Of a DNA stretch of 64,000 nt, positions 35,812-48,474 are shown one piece after another (positions within the stretch are counted from its first letter, which is position 1; each line of letters begins with the position of its first letter). The stretch spans positions 7,284,413-7,348,412 of the forward strand of contig NC_061783.1 of the NCBI RefSeq assembly GCF_022458985.1, given 5' to 3'. A program made the position numbers and the translations under genes. Origin of the DNA: Mugil cephalus. Taxonomy: Eukaryota > Chordata > Actinopteri > Mugiliformes > Mugilidae. Under the pieces are notes generated by a model that did no database searches, was not told the DNA's origin, and was given only the letters and a program-made list of their open reading frames with translations.

Positions 35812-38470
35812 ATGGCAAAGAACATCACCCTGCTTTGGGGCTCCGGCTCTCCCCCCTGCTGGAGGGTGATGATCGCCCTGGAGGAGAAGAACCTGCAGGG
35901 ATACAACCAAAAACTGCTCTCCTTCGACAAAATGGAGCACAAGTCCCAGGAAGTGTTGAATATAAACCCCAGGGGACAGGTAGGTATGGGATAGCCTTTA
36001 GAAACCCCAATATTTCGAATGAAAAATGAACCAAAATCTTTGATTTCCTCCCCCAAAATCAAATAATGATGTTAGAGAAAAAAATACAACTACCGATTAG
36101 TCCACGCCAAACTACACTAACAAATTGTAGCATTTAATGATTTCCACTGTTGGCAAAAAAGCATCCATGTTCGAAGTACAACGAATACTTTTCTCAAATC
36201 ACAAGACTGTATTTTTTAATTCGGTTATAATTTGTTTGCCAGAACACGACACATACATTAATGTTTATAAGTTAATCCTAGCTAAGCGCTTAAGCAACCT
36301 TACGGTAACAACCCTGACATTATACGTGCTGCTTTTCGCGGTAGTTAACGCCAAACTCCTCGCAAAAATATCAACATTTAATGATTTTCAGTATTGGCAA
36401 AAACAAAACAAAAAAAAGCATAATGCAACCTGTTTGAGCCACATTGAAGACTCCAAATAATGCACCAATAATGCTAATAATTTGATAGATACAAGATACT
36501 GTATTAATTCGGCTAATAAGCTACAGATTTTTGAAACGATCTACATTGTTTGTGACTTAATGCTAGTGTCTTTTTGCTAACGTTCACGAACCCCGACTCA
36601 AGTGCTGCTGCAAGATAGACCACGCCAAACTCCACTCAGAAACTGCACCGTTTAAAATTGACAAATAAAAAACCAAAATAAAAATTCTTGTTTATATTTC
36701 ACTCCACACTTTCATCAAATCACATGAGTGGAGTTTGTAATTCGGCGTATGTCCCGTTTGACAAAAAGTGATTTTTGACAAATATATCAAAGTTTGTGAA
36801 TATTTGCTAGCTAAGTGGCTCCTTGCTGACGCACCACAGGGTCCATGCATACATTAATGCGAAAGCAGAAAGATATTTATATTTTATGCACCATTATCGC
36901 GATGAAATTATTAACTTTGTGTTATTTTAAAGTTGGCATAAAGGAGTTATGGACATAATTGAGTACTTAATTAAAACGATGCCTTTATATTTACTCTAAC
37001 AATCCTAAAGAAAACAATATAATTTTTTTACATTTTTTTTTTAGTTATTTTGTTTTTAGAAAATATTTTCAGTAATAAATTGTCCATAAATACCTCCTGT
37101 GTGGAGGAGCACAGTATGAATTGGCTTCCAGTAGTATTGGCATTACAACAAGCTATGTGATGATAACCCTGAGAGCAGTTAACCCTTTAATAATCTGTCC
37201 CCATTGTTTGCTTTTTCCAGCTTCCAACTTTCAAACATGGAGACATTGTGGTGAATGAATCCTATGCAGCCTGTTTTTACTTGGAGGTGAGGGAACAAAC
37301 CCAGCTCAAATATATGAATTCCGATGGTAAAATCAGTGTCACAGCTCGCGACAAATTCAAATACTCGTGTCTTCTCTTCTCAGAACACGTTTAAGTCCCA
37401 GGGAAGCAAACTGATCCCAGACGGCGCAGAAGAACGAGCTCTGATGTACCAGCGCATGTTTGAGGGTCTCACGTTCTACGATAAACTCAGTAAGAAAGTT
37501 TATGCTTGCTCTTGTTCCAGACATAGCAAAACCACGTATAATTATCTTGATCGGCTATTCTCTGTTTCTGTTACCTAGCCTAGCCCACTGACTAAAATGG
37601 GGATGAGTTAACATGTGTCACAATACCATTCAGTAGTACTACAAACCACAGCCTCCAGCATGAAAACACAGTTGAAAAAACAGCTGTCTCAGGTATTTGA
37701 AACAAATGCCAAACATCATAACCTTCTTGCAGTTAAGATTCAGAGCAGGACTGTTCTATTAAAATGGGTTTTTCACTAGTGAGCAGAGCATAACACAAGT
37801 GTAGAAAATTTCCCAAAAGAATAAGGCATTGCTGTTGTTTTTCTCTTTTTTTTTGGTTGTTGGCTGAGGTCAGTGCCTGCTGAATATGTTGACCTCTGTG
37901 TAACCTTAATGCTTTCCTCTTTTTAGCTGCAGTTATCTACTATGAGTATTATTTCCCTGAAGAAGAAAGACACGACTCTGCTGTGAAGAGAAACAAAGAG
38001 GCTCTGGCCACTGAATTGAAACTCTGGGAGGGTTACCTGCAGAAGGTATGTGGATGAGCATCGCACACAGACTCAACGTGCATTCAGGTATTCACACTTT
38101 TTACTTGTGTCTTTGAAGCTGGGCTCGGGCTCTTATCTGGCAGGACCATCGATCTCGCTCGCAGATGTGCTGGTTTTTCCGACCGTTGCCAATGCTTTCA
38201 GATTTGGGTAAGAGAGGCACAGAGGGAGGGAGAAATGCAAACAAAGGGAGGTCGTTTCCCTGAGGTCTCATTAATAATTTAAAGTCATAACTTGTGTGTG
38301 TCGCCGTTCTAAATGCCTGCTACCCTCTGATCCGCAGGTTGTCTGCTGAGCGTTACCCTAAACTGGCAGAGTATTACGCTCTGCTGAAGGACAGACCCAG
38401 TGTCAAAGCCAGCTGGCCTCCACACTGGCTGGAGAACCCTAAGGGACAAGACACGCTGAAAGACGTCTGA
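35812..38470 (+). CDS. gstr: Glutathione S-transferase rho, copy 2
   Basis: It has the same role and architecture as copy 1: cytosolic glutathione conjugation. Six exons, 35812-35979, 37221-37286, 37384-37489, 37927-38045, 38119-38207 and 38338-38470, give 226 aa with matching phases. The active-site loop is the usual LLWGSGSPPCWRVM. The G-site has LPTF with cis-proline and NESYAACFYLE. The C-terminal domain carries YYEYYFPEEERHDSAV, LWEGYLQK, SLADVLVFP and SWPPHWLENPKGQDTLKDV. Introns align with those of copy 1 along most of their length, and even the 3' UTR is similar, so the two genes arose from a recent tandem duplication of about 3-4 kb. Exon 3 ends CTC|A before GTAAGA, slightly different from copy 1. 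Confidence 0.95.
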
Positions 38471-39068
38471 TATTCACACACACTTGACAAATGTATTGAT
38501 TTGCTTTGGTGCCTGTATCCTGCTTCAGATAATCAAGTCTCAGCTTAACGATGACACAGCTTCTAGTTTTCTGGTATGTTCTCAACACATACTGTCTATC
38601 AGAGACTTCTGATGACGATATGTGTTCTGACTCACAGTGTCACTTGGCAATATAACTGCTCTATGTCCACATCCATTGTGTGTGTGTGTCTTATGTCGAT
38701 CTGTGCGGACTCGCAAGTTGCTATCACAACAGTTAGTATGATGTGTTAATTCTTCTCTGTAGTTAATTGTTCTGCTGAATCTGGTTGGTATTTGTCTCCC
38801 TGCTTCTGCATGTGCGTAGATGTGACTGTAAAAGGAGGTTAAAGTAGGTAGGCGGTGCCTCAGTGAATGTAACTAATTTGTTATACAATGCCACAACCGG
38901 TTTACTCTGCACAAAGGTAACTCAAATGCTCCGTGTTATCATTTGCATGAATCAGATAGTTCAGTATTGCACCCTTTGCATGATTTTGCATTTTATTTTT
39001 ATGCTGAGGTCATGTCCCCTTTGAGCCACACTGCCCATGCTGTATGAATGTCCAGTCTGAGTAACTTT

Positions 39069-39074
39069 AATAAA
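39069..39074 (+). terminator. gstr: candidate gstr copy 2 polyadenylation signal
   Basis: AATAAA in 'ctttaataaaaactaaagc', about 600 bases after the stop codon. Confidence 0.45.
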
Positions 39075-40730
39075 AACTAAAGCTTGTTAGTTAGCTTCGT
39101 AGTTGTGTTGTCTGGCCCTGTTCACATCCTGGTCCGGGTCCTTGTTTGATGTTCTGGATCACGAGTTCATTGCGGCACCATGTACACAAGGCCTCCATCA
39201 CATGCCTCATCAGCTATGATTTTTATTTGGAAGTCTTAAAAGTTACTGTCACAAGGTTGCCCCATCCAAACATCACGTCAGTCAAATGTCATCAAGCATA
39301 TTGTGATGGATCATGAAAATCACTTTCTGCAAAGCAGACTTCAAGCAGGTGCAGGATGAACGAACGTAGGTGCAGACGATCACATATTCAAAACCTTCCC
39401 CGCAAGCCTGGTTTGTTTTATATATTTCAAAAATGAAAGCCAATTGGAAGAGAGCATGGAAAATGGTACCGCTGCTATATGTATCCAAGAACTTCTTCCT
39501 TGCTGCAGAACGCCTACATTAAAAAACAACCTGCATTCATCCATTAACTCAACATTTATTTATCCAAGGTGGGTGAAAAGCATGAAGAGGGAAACGGTGA
39601 ATACCATTGTTCTCTCCTGCCCTGCGCTGTACGCCACAGTCACAGAAAATGTTTTCGTTGTGCTGCTCATTTACAGGTAATATTCAACTGAGGCAGATTG
39701 TGTGCGGATAAAGACGGAGACGCAGTTTTTTCCAGTGGAAAGAATCTGAAAGAGGAACATTTACCTTTGGCAAGAAAGCTACAACAGAAACATCAGAGCG
39801 AGCGAAAATGTTGATCTCCACACACTGTTGTTACTGGCAACTGCTCAGGTACAAAGTTTGAGGGCAGGCGCAAGGGGCAAGGGGCACAGAGGAGCTGGCA
39901 GCTTGCCCACGAGCTATGTGAACAGCTGGTGCATTTCTCCCAATCATCGCCACCTGAAACGTGGATCTCAAATAAGAGGGTGAATTACATGGGTGGAGTT
40001 GGTTGAATTGAGTGAGGACGTGATTGTTTGGTGTGTTCTTCCTCTGTGTGTGCAGGGGTGAGTAAAAAGTGCTGCGTCACCATGAATGTTCAACTGTCAC
40101 AGCGCGCAACAGGGAAACTGCACATTCCTGCAGGAATAAGTAGAATATTTAGCAAGGCAAAGATTAAAGGAAACAACTGCGAGATGGGCAAGATCTCTTT
40201 AAATCTTCCAGTGGAGGCTAATGCATGCTTAGAGTTACTAAGTTGAGTTAACTTAACAAGAATGCACTTATTTTTGCAATCTACACTTATTTTTCTTCAG
40301 GCTGTACAGTCTACTGCATTTGCTTTTATAAGAGTTTTGCTTTAAACATAAAAACTTGACTTTAGGGAACATCTTTCCTGTTGCATTCTCTGTGCTATTA
40401 TGTAATTTTCTAGGTCACGATTAGAGCAAAGAGTTTCGGCGCAAAGCAAGAGAAGTCACTCCTCCTTACTCATAACCAGTTATTCCCTCTGGACACAAGC
40501 AGCTGGAGTCACAATCACGCACAAAAGCAGTGAATAAACTGTGCTGTTGCTGAAATGCACTAGGTTTCAATAATACACTTAATAGCAGTGACTCAACAGA
40601 AGTGTTTTTGTAAAACCAGTTTCAAACTGGTTTCAATCTTAACCATCTTGAGCCGCATATCTTTGACGATAACACGCACACAAAAAAAATGGGATGGGAC
40701 TCAGTTCCACCAATCCGGATGTGAGGGGCC
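39075..40730. other. gstr2-gstr3 interval, ancestral version of the duplicated block
   Basis: No gene of its own. This spacer, together with the gstr2 end and gstr3 exon 1, is repeated in decayed form at 46.0-48.5 kb. Shared phrases include 'aaaggtaactcaaatgc' (38,916), 'cagattg' plus 'gataaagacggaga' (near 39,700) and 'gcacattcctgcaggaataa' (40,120). Confidence 0.6.
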
Positions 40731-40739
40731 GGGACTCGT

Positions 40740-40746
40740 TATAAAA
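40740..40746 (+). promoter_or_regulatory. gstr: TATA box of gstr copy 3
   Basis: 'cgttataaaacc' lies about 90 bases before the ATG of copy 3. Copies 1 and 2 lack it because their upstream sequence is a different repeat-derived segment, suggesting different promoter types. Confidence 0.55.
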
Positions 40747-40830
40747 CCAGCAGCCTCTGCAGCTCCTGCTTCACTCGTCGCTTCTTCCTTCCTTCCCTTC
40801 GCTGCACACGTCTCCAGCCTTCAGTAAACC

Positions 40831-43800
40831 ATGGCAAAGGACATGACTCTCTTGTGGGGCTCCGGCTCTCCCCCCTGCTGGAGGGTGATGATCGCTCTGG
40901 AGGAGAAGAACCTGCAGGGATACAACCAGAAACTGCTCTCCTTCGAGAAGGGGGAGCATAAGTCCAAAGAGGTCATGGCAATAAACCCAAGGGGTCAGGT
41001 AGGTTCATTTCACACATAGCATTACATAGATCCTTCATTTATCTGTGTCTGTGTTGTTTTACTGATATTCACTCATTTAGATTCAATTTGCTTATGCAAA
41101 TAAGAATGAATGAACCTTAGGTTAATATTTCCTATTCTGTATCCCTTTTAAAGCTTCCTGCCTTCAAGGATAAGGATCTGATTCTGAATGAGTCCTACGC
41201 CGCCTGCTTGTACCTGGAGGTGAGAAAGATGTTCCAAAACTTTGACCTAATTAACGTTTTATGTGGCCATATGCCACAAAGGAGTTAATAAGCAAGAGGG
41301 AGACATGTGCATGGATAATCAACAATGCTTAGCAGACAAACGGACACCCTACACCCCGGAGGAGCAGAAACCGGAGCTCCATGCTGCTTTTCATAACACT
41401 TGTTCTTTTCATGTGTCCAACAACAGGCCCAGTACAAGTCCCAGGGAACCAAGCTGACCCCTGACTGCCCCAAGGAGCTAGCGCTGATGTACCAGCGCAT
41501 GTTTGAGGGCTTCGCGCTCATGCAGAAATTTGGTACGTTCTCCCTGATGCGCAGTCATCTTTTGTAGTTTTGCCAGACATACTCGTTGGTGTAGAAAATC
41601 CTGCAGCTTAGCAATAACAATAGATCAGATAACAGTCAAAATAAGAGTTAAACCGTTTTGATAAGTAGGTTTTTTTTTTTCTCCCAAGACTATCAAGGCC
41701 TTTATAGCTATTTCTCAGTTATTACTACAGGACTTGTTGGTTGTGGATGCCATTTTGAGATCTCCCCTTTAAGACTTTGAAAAACTTTTCACTTGGCAAC
41801 ATCACAAACCAACCTACCACCTTAACCCAAACCACTGAGGTTTCATGACTTCAGTCAACCTCCGCCCTCAAGGGAGGTTTAACATAAACTGTCTCCTCCC
41901 CAGGGGCCCAGACAAGTTCAAAACACACGGCATGCCCTAATGAGCTGTGCATCCAAGTAATTAAACCATGACACAATACATCGGTTCTATGTTGTGCGCT
42001 CCTCACAACAGGTAGTGATGTTGAAAGGTCATGTGTTAATCTCACAAGGAATCACATGCTCTCATTAGGTTGCATGTAAACTCATGAGACTTCTTCTTTT
42101 TTTTTTTGCCTGAGCTGTGTTTATGTTCCTCAGTCTGATATTGCATAACTGTGTCCTGACTGATCCCTCCCATTACTGTTGGGGGAAATTAAAGTAATTA
42201 GCCTCAAACTAGACTGACTGGGAGTGCATGTTTTACCAATATGTGAATTTATTTCAGAGCTTTGTCTTGTTGCTGAACACATCTTTCTTTCTTTCTTTTT
42301 TTTTAGTGGATGTTGTCTACTACACCTATAAGGTCCCCGAGCCAGAGAGACATGACTCTGCTGTGAAGAGAAACGTAGAGGCTCTGAGTGCTGAGGTCAA
42401 GCTCTGGGAAGGATACTTGCAGAAGGTAAACCTGAAGACCATCTAATAACATAACAAAACAATCTTAAACATAGCTGCATCAAAAGCAACTACACACAAG
42501 CCTCAGACATCAAACAAGTCAAGTGTCCTTTGTTTGGGTATAGTGAGACAAAACTCACCATACCCTGAAACGTGTATGCCAGGCTGCAAAGCCGCAGGAG
42601 CTGTTTGTAAACTAAACTGGTAGATACATGCTGGTGCATTTAAGGAAGGCTGCTCAGCAGTTTAGCAGCAACTCTTTGGAAAATAGTTGTTTGTAGTTAT
42701 ATTTGTATCTCAAATAATACTGTTGGCACCTTTTTATGGTTTTGGATAGTGTCCATTTAACACCTTCACTCATTGTTCAGAGTTATGGTATCTGAAATAC
42801 CTGTGCCTAAGATTGAACAACCCAAAGATCTAAAGAGCTACAGACCCTTGCCAATGCTTTCAACACCATTCAGCCTGTTAAACTGAGGGACAGGCAAGTG
42901 CACACAGGAGTGGACCACAACCTCACTTTCTGGTTTTGGACTACCAGAACTATGGAAACAATGGTTTCTGATGTGGTGGTCTGCAGCGCTGGGGCCCCTC
43001 AGGGAACTGTCCTGGTTCCCTTCCTCTTCTCTCCCCATACCGCTGAGTTTAGACACCTCTCAACCAGCTGTCATCTGCAAAAATTCTTAGATGACTCTGC
43101 AGTTGTCTGCCTCATCCAGGATGGGGACGACGGAGAATATAGAGGATTCATCTGGGATTTTGTAGTCTGGTGCCAGGAAAACTGATGGACACTGCACACA
43201 CCAGTGAACACCTAGAGAATGGACATGGATATAGTGGACTCTTAGGAGTACCTGGGTTTTCACCAACAAAAAACTGGACTGGTCTGACCGTGCTAGGGCA
43301 TTTAATAAGAAAGGCCGGAGCAGACTCTGCCTTAGGACTTAAGTCCTTCGTGGTGCAGGGAGCAGTCCTGAGGATCCTTTACGTCTCTGTGGTGGCATTA
43401 GATGTCCACTACAGAGTCGTCTGCTGAAGCAGCTGCATTTCAGCAGCAGACAAGAAAAGACTGAATAGACTGGTGAAGAAGCTGCTGTCATCACTGATGG
43501 ACAACCAATCTCATCTCCTCCATGATGCTATAACAGCACTGGGCAGGGCACCCACACTGTGTGGTTGGAAGTGTATAGGATGGGGTAGGGGGGATTCACT
43601 TAGTTGCAGTTTGCAACCTTATCACTAGATGGCATTAAATCCAACAGACTGGTCCTTTAAAAAAGTAAATTGTTACATTATGGAAATTGCATGAGTGTAC
43701 TATTTTTTTTCCTCAAGCTAACATCTTAACTTTTTTTCTTAATTCTTCCAGGGAACAGGCAGTTTCCTGGCCGGAAAGACCTATTCATTGGCTGATGTGT

Positions 43801-44091
43801 GTGTATTCCCAGTGATTGCTTATCTCTTTCGTCTTGGGTGAGTGAACTGAAGGACTACAAAAATTGCAATTAGCGTCTTAACAACATTAATTGATTCAAT
43901 AATAAGCGCAGATGGACGCACAGTTTAAAGAGACTTACACACTGTTTTCTCCTTTCTTTAGGATTTCTGAGGAACGTTACCCTAAGCTGACCGCTTACTA
44001 TAACAATCTTAAAGACAGACCCAGCATCAAAGCCTCCTGGCCCCCTACCTGGCTGGAGACTCCAGGACAGTCCGCACTGAAAGACATCTGA
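40831..44091 (+). CDS. gstr: Glutathione S-transferase rho, copy 3
   Basis: A cytosolic rho-class GST with the same six-exon plan: 40831-40998, 41154-41219, 41427-41532, 42307-42425, 43752-43837 and 43962-44091, 224 aa. It is the most diverged member. Exon 2 encodes LPAFKDKDLILNESYAACLYLE, exon 3 AQYKSQGTKLTPDCPKELAL, exon 4 VDVVYYTYKVPEPERHDSAV, exon 5 GTGSFLAGKTYSLADVCVFP, and the tail is SIKASWPPTWLETPGQSALK. The active-site loop LLWGSGSPPCWRVM is complete. Exons 5 and 6 are each one codon shorter than in copies 1 and 2. Intron 4 is long (1.3 kb) and houses a LINE relic. Introns do not align with those of copies 1 and 2, so this copy split earlier. Its wording is the closest of the three to the fish gstr consensus I know. 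A TATA box and a good polyadenylation signal flank it. Confidence 0.95.
42815..43560 (+). repeat. LINE relic (L2/Rex-type reverse transcriptase) in gstr copy 3 intron 4
   Basis: The translation shows reverse-transcriptase landmarks: LRDRQVHTGVDHNL in one frame, then SAGAPQGTVLVPFLFS and CHLQKFLDDSAVVCLI, the latter equivalent to the catalytic F-x-DD motif with Leu. About 150 bases of shifted frames follow, then 'gcagacaagaaaagactgaa' (the ADKKRLNRLV region also seen at 6.0 kb). Several frame breaks and a missing 5' part show an old dead copy, in the same orientation as the host gene. Confidence 0.75.
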
Positions 44092-44240
44092 GACACTGAT
44101 CAGCTGATGCACTTAACTTAACCGTTGTGCCTGTTATGTTTTTTTTTTTTTTTTTAACTTGTAACCACTCCTTGCACTGCACTACTATAGCGGTGACTTA
44201 TGACGTCAACTATAGAATGGTTTGTGCTATAAACAAAATC

Positions 44241-44246
44241 AATAAA
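44241..44246 (+). terminator. gstr: gstr copy 3 polyadenylation signal
   Basis: AATAAA in 'aaaatcaataaaaactgaat', 150 bases after the stop codon, a normal distance. Confidence 0.65.
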
Positions 44247-44259
44247 AACTGAATTTCAA

Positions 44260-45135
44260 CATTATGTGCCTTATTTATTTTTAGGTTATTATCCACACAG
44301 CAAGAGGTCAAATGCATTGGGGGGAGTAAAAAGGTGCTAAACATCTATGAGGCCATGCTCAGACCTTAGACAAGATGTGTGTTCATGCCTGCCATTAAAA
44401 TGTGTCATTTGGGATGCAGTAGAATGTTGAAGAAACAACTGCTCAACACCGTGCTACCACAGTTTCATAGCCATGAACAGAGCTGGTTGTTGTGTATGGG
44501 CATGGTAACATGATTAAAAAAAAAATGTGGAACATAACACTCTGTTAAGTCTGTCTCACAGAGACCTGCCTAAAAGCTCAGATTAGCCCTTTGACTTCCA
44601 CACTAAGAAATATGATTTATCATGATTAAATATAATTAATTTTTAATCTATATTAATAGTGTGCACTGCAAACTGAGTATTTTGACATAACATTATTAAA
44701 ATGTTCACTTGATTGTACAGATTCATATAATATAAATACTGAAACTGTATGATGTATTTTTTCGAGCTATGGTCATCAGTTCACAAGTGCTATAGCTCAA
44801 AAAATATAAAACACACCACAGCTTAGATATTTGTATATATAATGTGGGCAAAGGGCAATTTTGTGTATCTGACAAATTGAATGACTCTCACTGGTTATAA
44901 AAAGAGCAATTAAGCATTTTATTGCCTACTACTACTACTAGTACTACTACTACTACGAAAAAGGTCAACCATGTCAGCCAGTCAAAGGGTTAAGACTTGA
45001 ACTCTGGACGCATCCATACACACAGCAATACCACTGCTGTGCTAAATGTTGTTGTTGTAAAAGCTGTCCGTCAATAAAGTTAAATGAAGGCCCCAGACAC
45101 TATGGAGGAACTCCAGGTTCCAGGTTCAAAGGTTA
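44260..45135. other. intergenic, AT-rich, with short (ACT)n run
   Basis: No gene recognised. A short trinucleotide run (CTA/ACT units with one interruption) lies at 44,930-44,956. Confidence 0.45.
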
Positions 45136-45139
45136 CTAT

Positions 45140-46000
45140 GCTGTCAATAAGATGAGATTAGATTCAAATTTATTGTCACTGTGTTGAGTGCACGCACAAT
45201 ATAACACAACTAGCATTTAATCAGATGTGTTGATGCAGGTATGAATAGAGATGACAGTACTAGGGCTAAGTGGTGCATGTACAGTGTTATGTAAAGAATT
45301 TCCAGTGACGACAGATCAGGTCAAACCAGCAGGAATAAGTGTAAGACTATAATACTAGTATCAGTGTCAAGTATTTTTATCAGACATTGCACAGTGAAGT
45401 TGCATCATGGGTTGCACAGTCCAGAGTCTCAAGCATTTGGCTCGGTAAAAACAGTTTATGAGTCCAGAGGTGCGAGCTTTGACTGTTCTGTAGCGCCTCC
45501 CAGCGTAAAGAGGCCTGGGTGGGAGCAGTGCTTTGGGATGTCTGTGGCTTTGTGCAGATTTCTGGTTCACCCTGCGTGTGAGAAGCTGTGTTCTGACGAT
45601 GTCCTGTGTTGGCACGATGACTCTATCCAGAGCCTTCTTTTAAGTCACGGTGCAGCTTCTGAACACCAGGATGTGGTGGGTGATTGCGCTTTCCTCGGCA
45701 CAGCAGCAGATCTTTCTCAGTGGCCTCAAGAAATACAGTCTTTGCTGTGCCTTTCTTCACAAGGCCAATGGTGTTGGTGTGCCATGCTAGGTCCTGAGAA
45801 ATGTGTGTTGTCAGAAATCTGTACTCACGGACCTTCTCCTTGTTATGTACATAGGAGCATGTCCCCCCTGTTCCTCCTAAAGTCAAATACCATCTCTTTG
45901 GGTTTTCAGAGTCTTTGAACTTCATCCGTGCAGTCGTCCTGTTGTTGTAACTAATCAGGCCTACAAGAGTCGTGCCCTCTGTGAACTTGACGATATGGGA
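45140..46000 (-). repeat. LINE relic (L2/Rex-type), minus strand
   Basis: On the minus strand the end of a reverse transcriptase can be followed: SHIVKFTEGTTLVGLIS (catalytic motif altered), then YRFLTTHISQDLAWHTNTI and a degenerate ATEKDLLLCRG stretch. The last 220 bases are the AT-rich 3' tail ending at 'agattcaaatttattgtcac'. It is 5'-truncated and degenerate. It abuts the start of the gstr pseudogene block, so it marks one breakpoint of that rearrangement. Confidence 0.7.
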
Positions 46001-46006
46001 TGGTGC

Positions 46007-46135
46007 GCAGATGTGCTGGTTTTTCCAATTAAAAGTCATAGTTGGTTTATATTGCAGTTCTAAATGCCTGCTACCGTCTGATCCGCAGGTTGTCTGCTGA
46101 GCTTTACCCTAAACTTGGAGAGTATTACATTGACA
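46007..46135 (+). pseudogene. gstr fragment: parts of exons 5 and 6 (copy 1/2 type)
   Basis: Position 46,007 onward reads 'gcagatgtgctggtttttcc', the ADVLVFP part of exon 5 of gstr copies 1 and 2. A shortened intron and acceptor 'ctgatccgcag' follow, then exon 6 from 46,089 (LSAELYPKLGEYY). After 46,127 similarity stops until the 3' UTR. About 100 bases of exon 6 and the start of exon 5 are missing, so no product is possible. It belongs to the left end of the duplicated block 46,007-48,459. Confidence 0.85.
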
Positions 46136-48110
46136 TTGCCCCCGTCAAGGGACATTGCTGCTTTGTGCCCGCATTCATTGTGTTTATATCTGAAGTCGAT
46201 CTCTGCAGATTCAGGTTGCTATAAAAACAGTTTGTAGTATGTGTTGATTGTTCTCTGAAGCTAATTGTTCTGCTGAAACAGGTTCATATTAGTCTCTCTG
46301 CAAACATACCGGGGCTACAACAAGGACAAACAACACAAAAATGCCTATAATTTGAGTGTAAAACGCAAAGTGAAGTTTGGACCTTCCAGACGCTTCTATT
46401 TGTGTTTAGATGACTGTAAAAGTAGGTAGGCGTTTCCTCAGTGGATGTTATTAATTAGTTTCACAATGCCACGTTTGTTCTGCACAAAGGTAACTCAAAT
46501 GCCCTGTGTTATCATTTACATGAATCAGGTATCGCACCCTTTGCATAATTTTGCATTTTATGTTGAGTGCACGTCCTCTCACCGGGTTGCATATTGTTAC
46601 ATGCCATTAAAGTCACTTTCTGCAAACCAGACCTACTTCTTCATGCAGCCGCAGGATGAGTGAACGTACAGTGACCATCTGAATGTGACTTTTGCTTGGA
46701 AAATGTATCAGAGAACTTCTTCCTCACTCTGCATTCATCCATCCACACGACTTTTATTTAACCAAGGTGGCGCATGGGTGAAAAGAATAAAGAGGGATTA
46801 CATGTTTGTTATTACATGATAGCAAAGCAGATACCCAGGTCAACATGACAGTTGTAATATAAACACCATTGTTCTCCTCTGCTGCAGCAACAGAAAATGC
46901 TTTCGTCATGCTGATCGAGCAAAACCTGTTCATGCGCATTTCCAGGTTGAAGTAAACTGACAGGCGAGACACAGATTGCATGCTGATAAAGACGAGACCA
47001 AGTAAGCAAATGCTTGTCTTCAACGTTTTTTTCTGCTGTCGGGTGAAATCACTCAATAACATGTGGTAGAGAGACGAGACATCTGCCCTGCCCGCAATCA
47101 ACTAAGCAAAGTGTTTAAATGTTTATGTTCAACTAAGGTGTTGCATGCTCCAAAGTGTTTTAGTTGTCGAGTTAAAAGCGGTGACAGATTCACGCCCTGA
47201 CTTTTATGGTTGCAGCCGTCATCCACATAAAGGCCATGTTTACAATCTTACATAAGAAATCCCTCAATCAGACTTTGAAATTAAGGTCAGGTGGCACTGG
47301 TGGAGAGTAAATGGATCACTGGATTCCACCAACACAATAAATGGAAAATGTTTATGTCATTTTGCACAAGCAAAACCAGCTCATTTGCAGGTGAGACAGA
47401 TTGCATGCTGATAAAGACCGAGATGCAGGTTTGTCCAGTGGAAGGAATTTGGAAGAGGCAGAGGATGCATTCAGATTTTTGTCAAGTATCTCAGGAAATA
47501 AAATAAGACCACACAAACACTAAACGTGTTTCTTGACGGAAAAGGATGACTTCTTGGTGACTTCTTGCGCACACTTTCCTTCGGCAAGATCGCCGCAACA
47601 GAGCGAGAACAGCGGCGTGAGAGAAAGTGTGTTAAACGTTTGGCAGAACTGTTGTTTTTCTCCACAAGCTGCCCCGTTGTTACTGGCAACTCGGCCCCGA
47701 GGAACGAGGGGCACAAAGAAACTGGCAACTTACCCTCGGGCTACGTGAACTGGTGCATTTCTTCCAATCGTTGCCATCTGAAACGCGGATCTCAAATGCA
47801 AGGATGAATTAGATGGGCGGAGTTGGTTACATTGAGCGAGGATCTGAATGAAATGACTTTTCTTTGTCTGTGTGTGCAGGGGTGAGTGAAAAGTGCTGTG
47901 TCACTGTGAGTGTTCAACTATCACAATCATTGGCACAACACGCAACAGGAGAATTGCACATTCCTGCAGGAATAGGTAGACTGATTCATTCAGTGATTCA
48001 TTATATATTCTTAGAAATGTTTTAGCAGTAGGAAATAGGTGCAGCATGAACAAGAGCCCTTTAAATCTTCCAATGGAGAGTGATGCACGCCTAGGATCAC
48101 TAAGTTCAAA
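46136..48110 (+). repeat. duplicate of the gstr2-gstr3 spacer
   Basis: Ordered matches to 38,690-40,260: 'gtgttgattgttctctgaag', 'aattgttctgctga', 'aaaggtaactcaaatgccct', 'gcaccctttgcataattttg', 'gtgaaaagtgctgtgtcact' and 'gcacattcctgcaggaatag'. Within the duplicate the piece with 'cagattgcatgctgataaag' occurs twice (46,972 and 47,399), so a further internal duplication took place. No open reading frame of interest. Confidence 0.8.
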
Positions 48111-48202
48111 CTTAATGTGTATACTACCTTAACCACCCTGAGTTACAGGCCAGTAACGATAACACAAAAGTGGGATGGGTCTCAATTCCAACAATTCATA
48201 TA

Positions 48203-48206
<4 letters not shown>

Positions 48207-48233
<27 letters not shown>
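48207..48233. repeat. (GT)n microsatellite
   Basis: About 13 GT units, located where the gstr copy 3 promoter would be in the duplicated block. Confidence 0.9.
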
Positions 48234-48300
48234 TTACTCCTTACTCCTTGCTTCTTTCCTTTCCTTCGCCACTTCTCAAGGCAAGTTCCCTCAGAAGACC

Positions 48301-48459
48301 ATATCAAAGGACATGACTCTCTGCTAGGGCTCCACCTGGTGGAGGGTGATGATCACCCTGGAGGAGAAGAACCTGCAGGGATACAACCAAAAACTGCCCT
48401 CCTTTGAGAAAGAGGAGCATAAGTCTCCAGAAGGCATGACAGTGAACCCAAGGGGTCAG
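48301..48459 (+). pseudogene. gstr exon 1 pseudogene (copy 3 type)
   Basis: It is the counterpart of gstr copy 3 exon 1: '(a)tcaaaggacatgactctc', 'gtggagggtgatgatcaccc', 'gaggagaagaacctgcaggg', 'aacccaaggggtcag|gtagg'. The start codon is ATA, an in-frame TAG follows the first eight codons, and several codons of the SGSPP loop are deleted. The donor site persists. No exons 2-6 follow; a dispersed repeat and a Tc1 relic replace them. The gene copy is dead. Confidence 0.9.
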
Positions 48460-48474
48460 GTAGGATCATTCACA

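Noticed and set aside
45364-45918. 184-codon plus-strand open frame
   Set aside because: It is the antisense of a minus-strand LINE relic whose reverse-transcriptase motifs (TTLVGLIS, YRFLTTHISQDL) are readable on the other strand.
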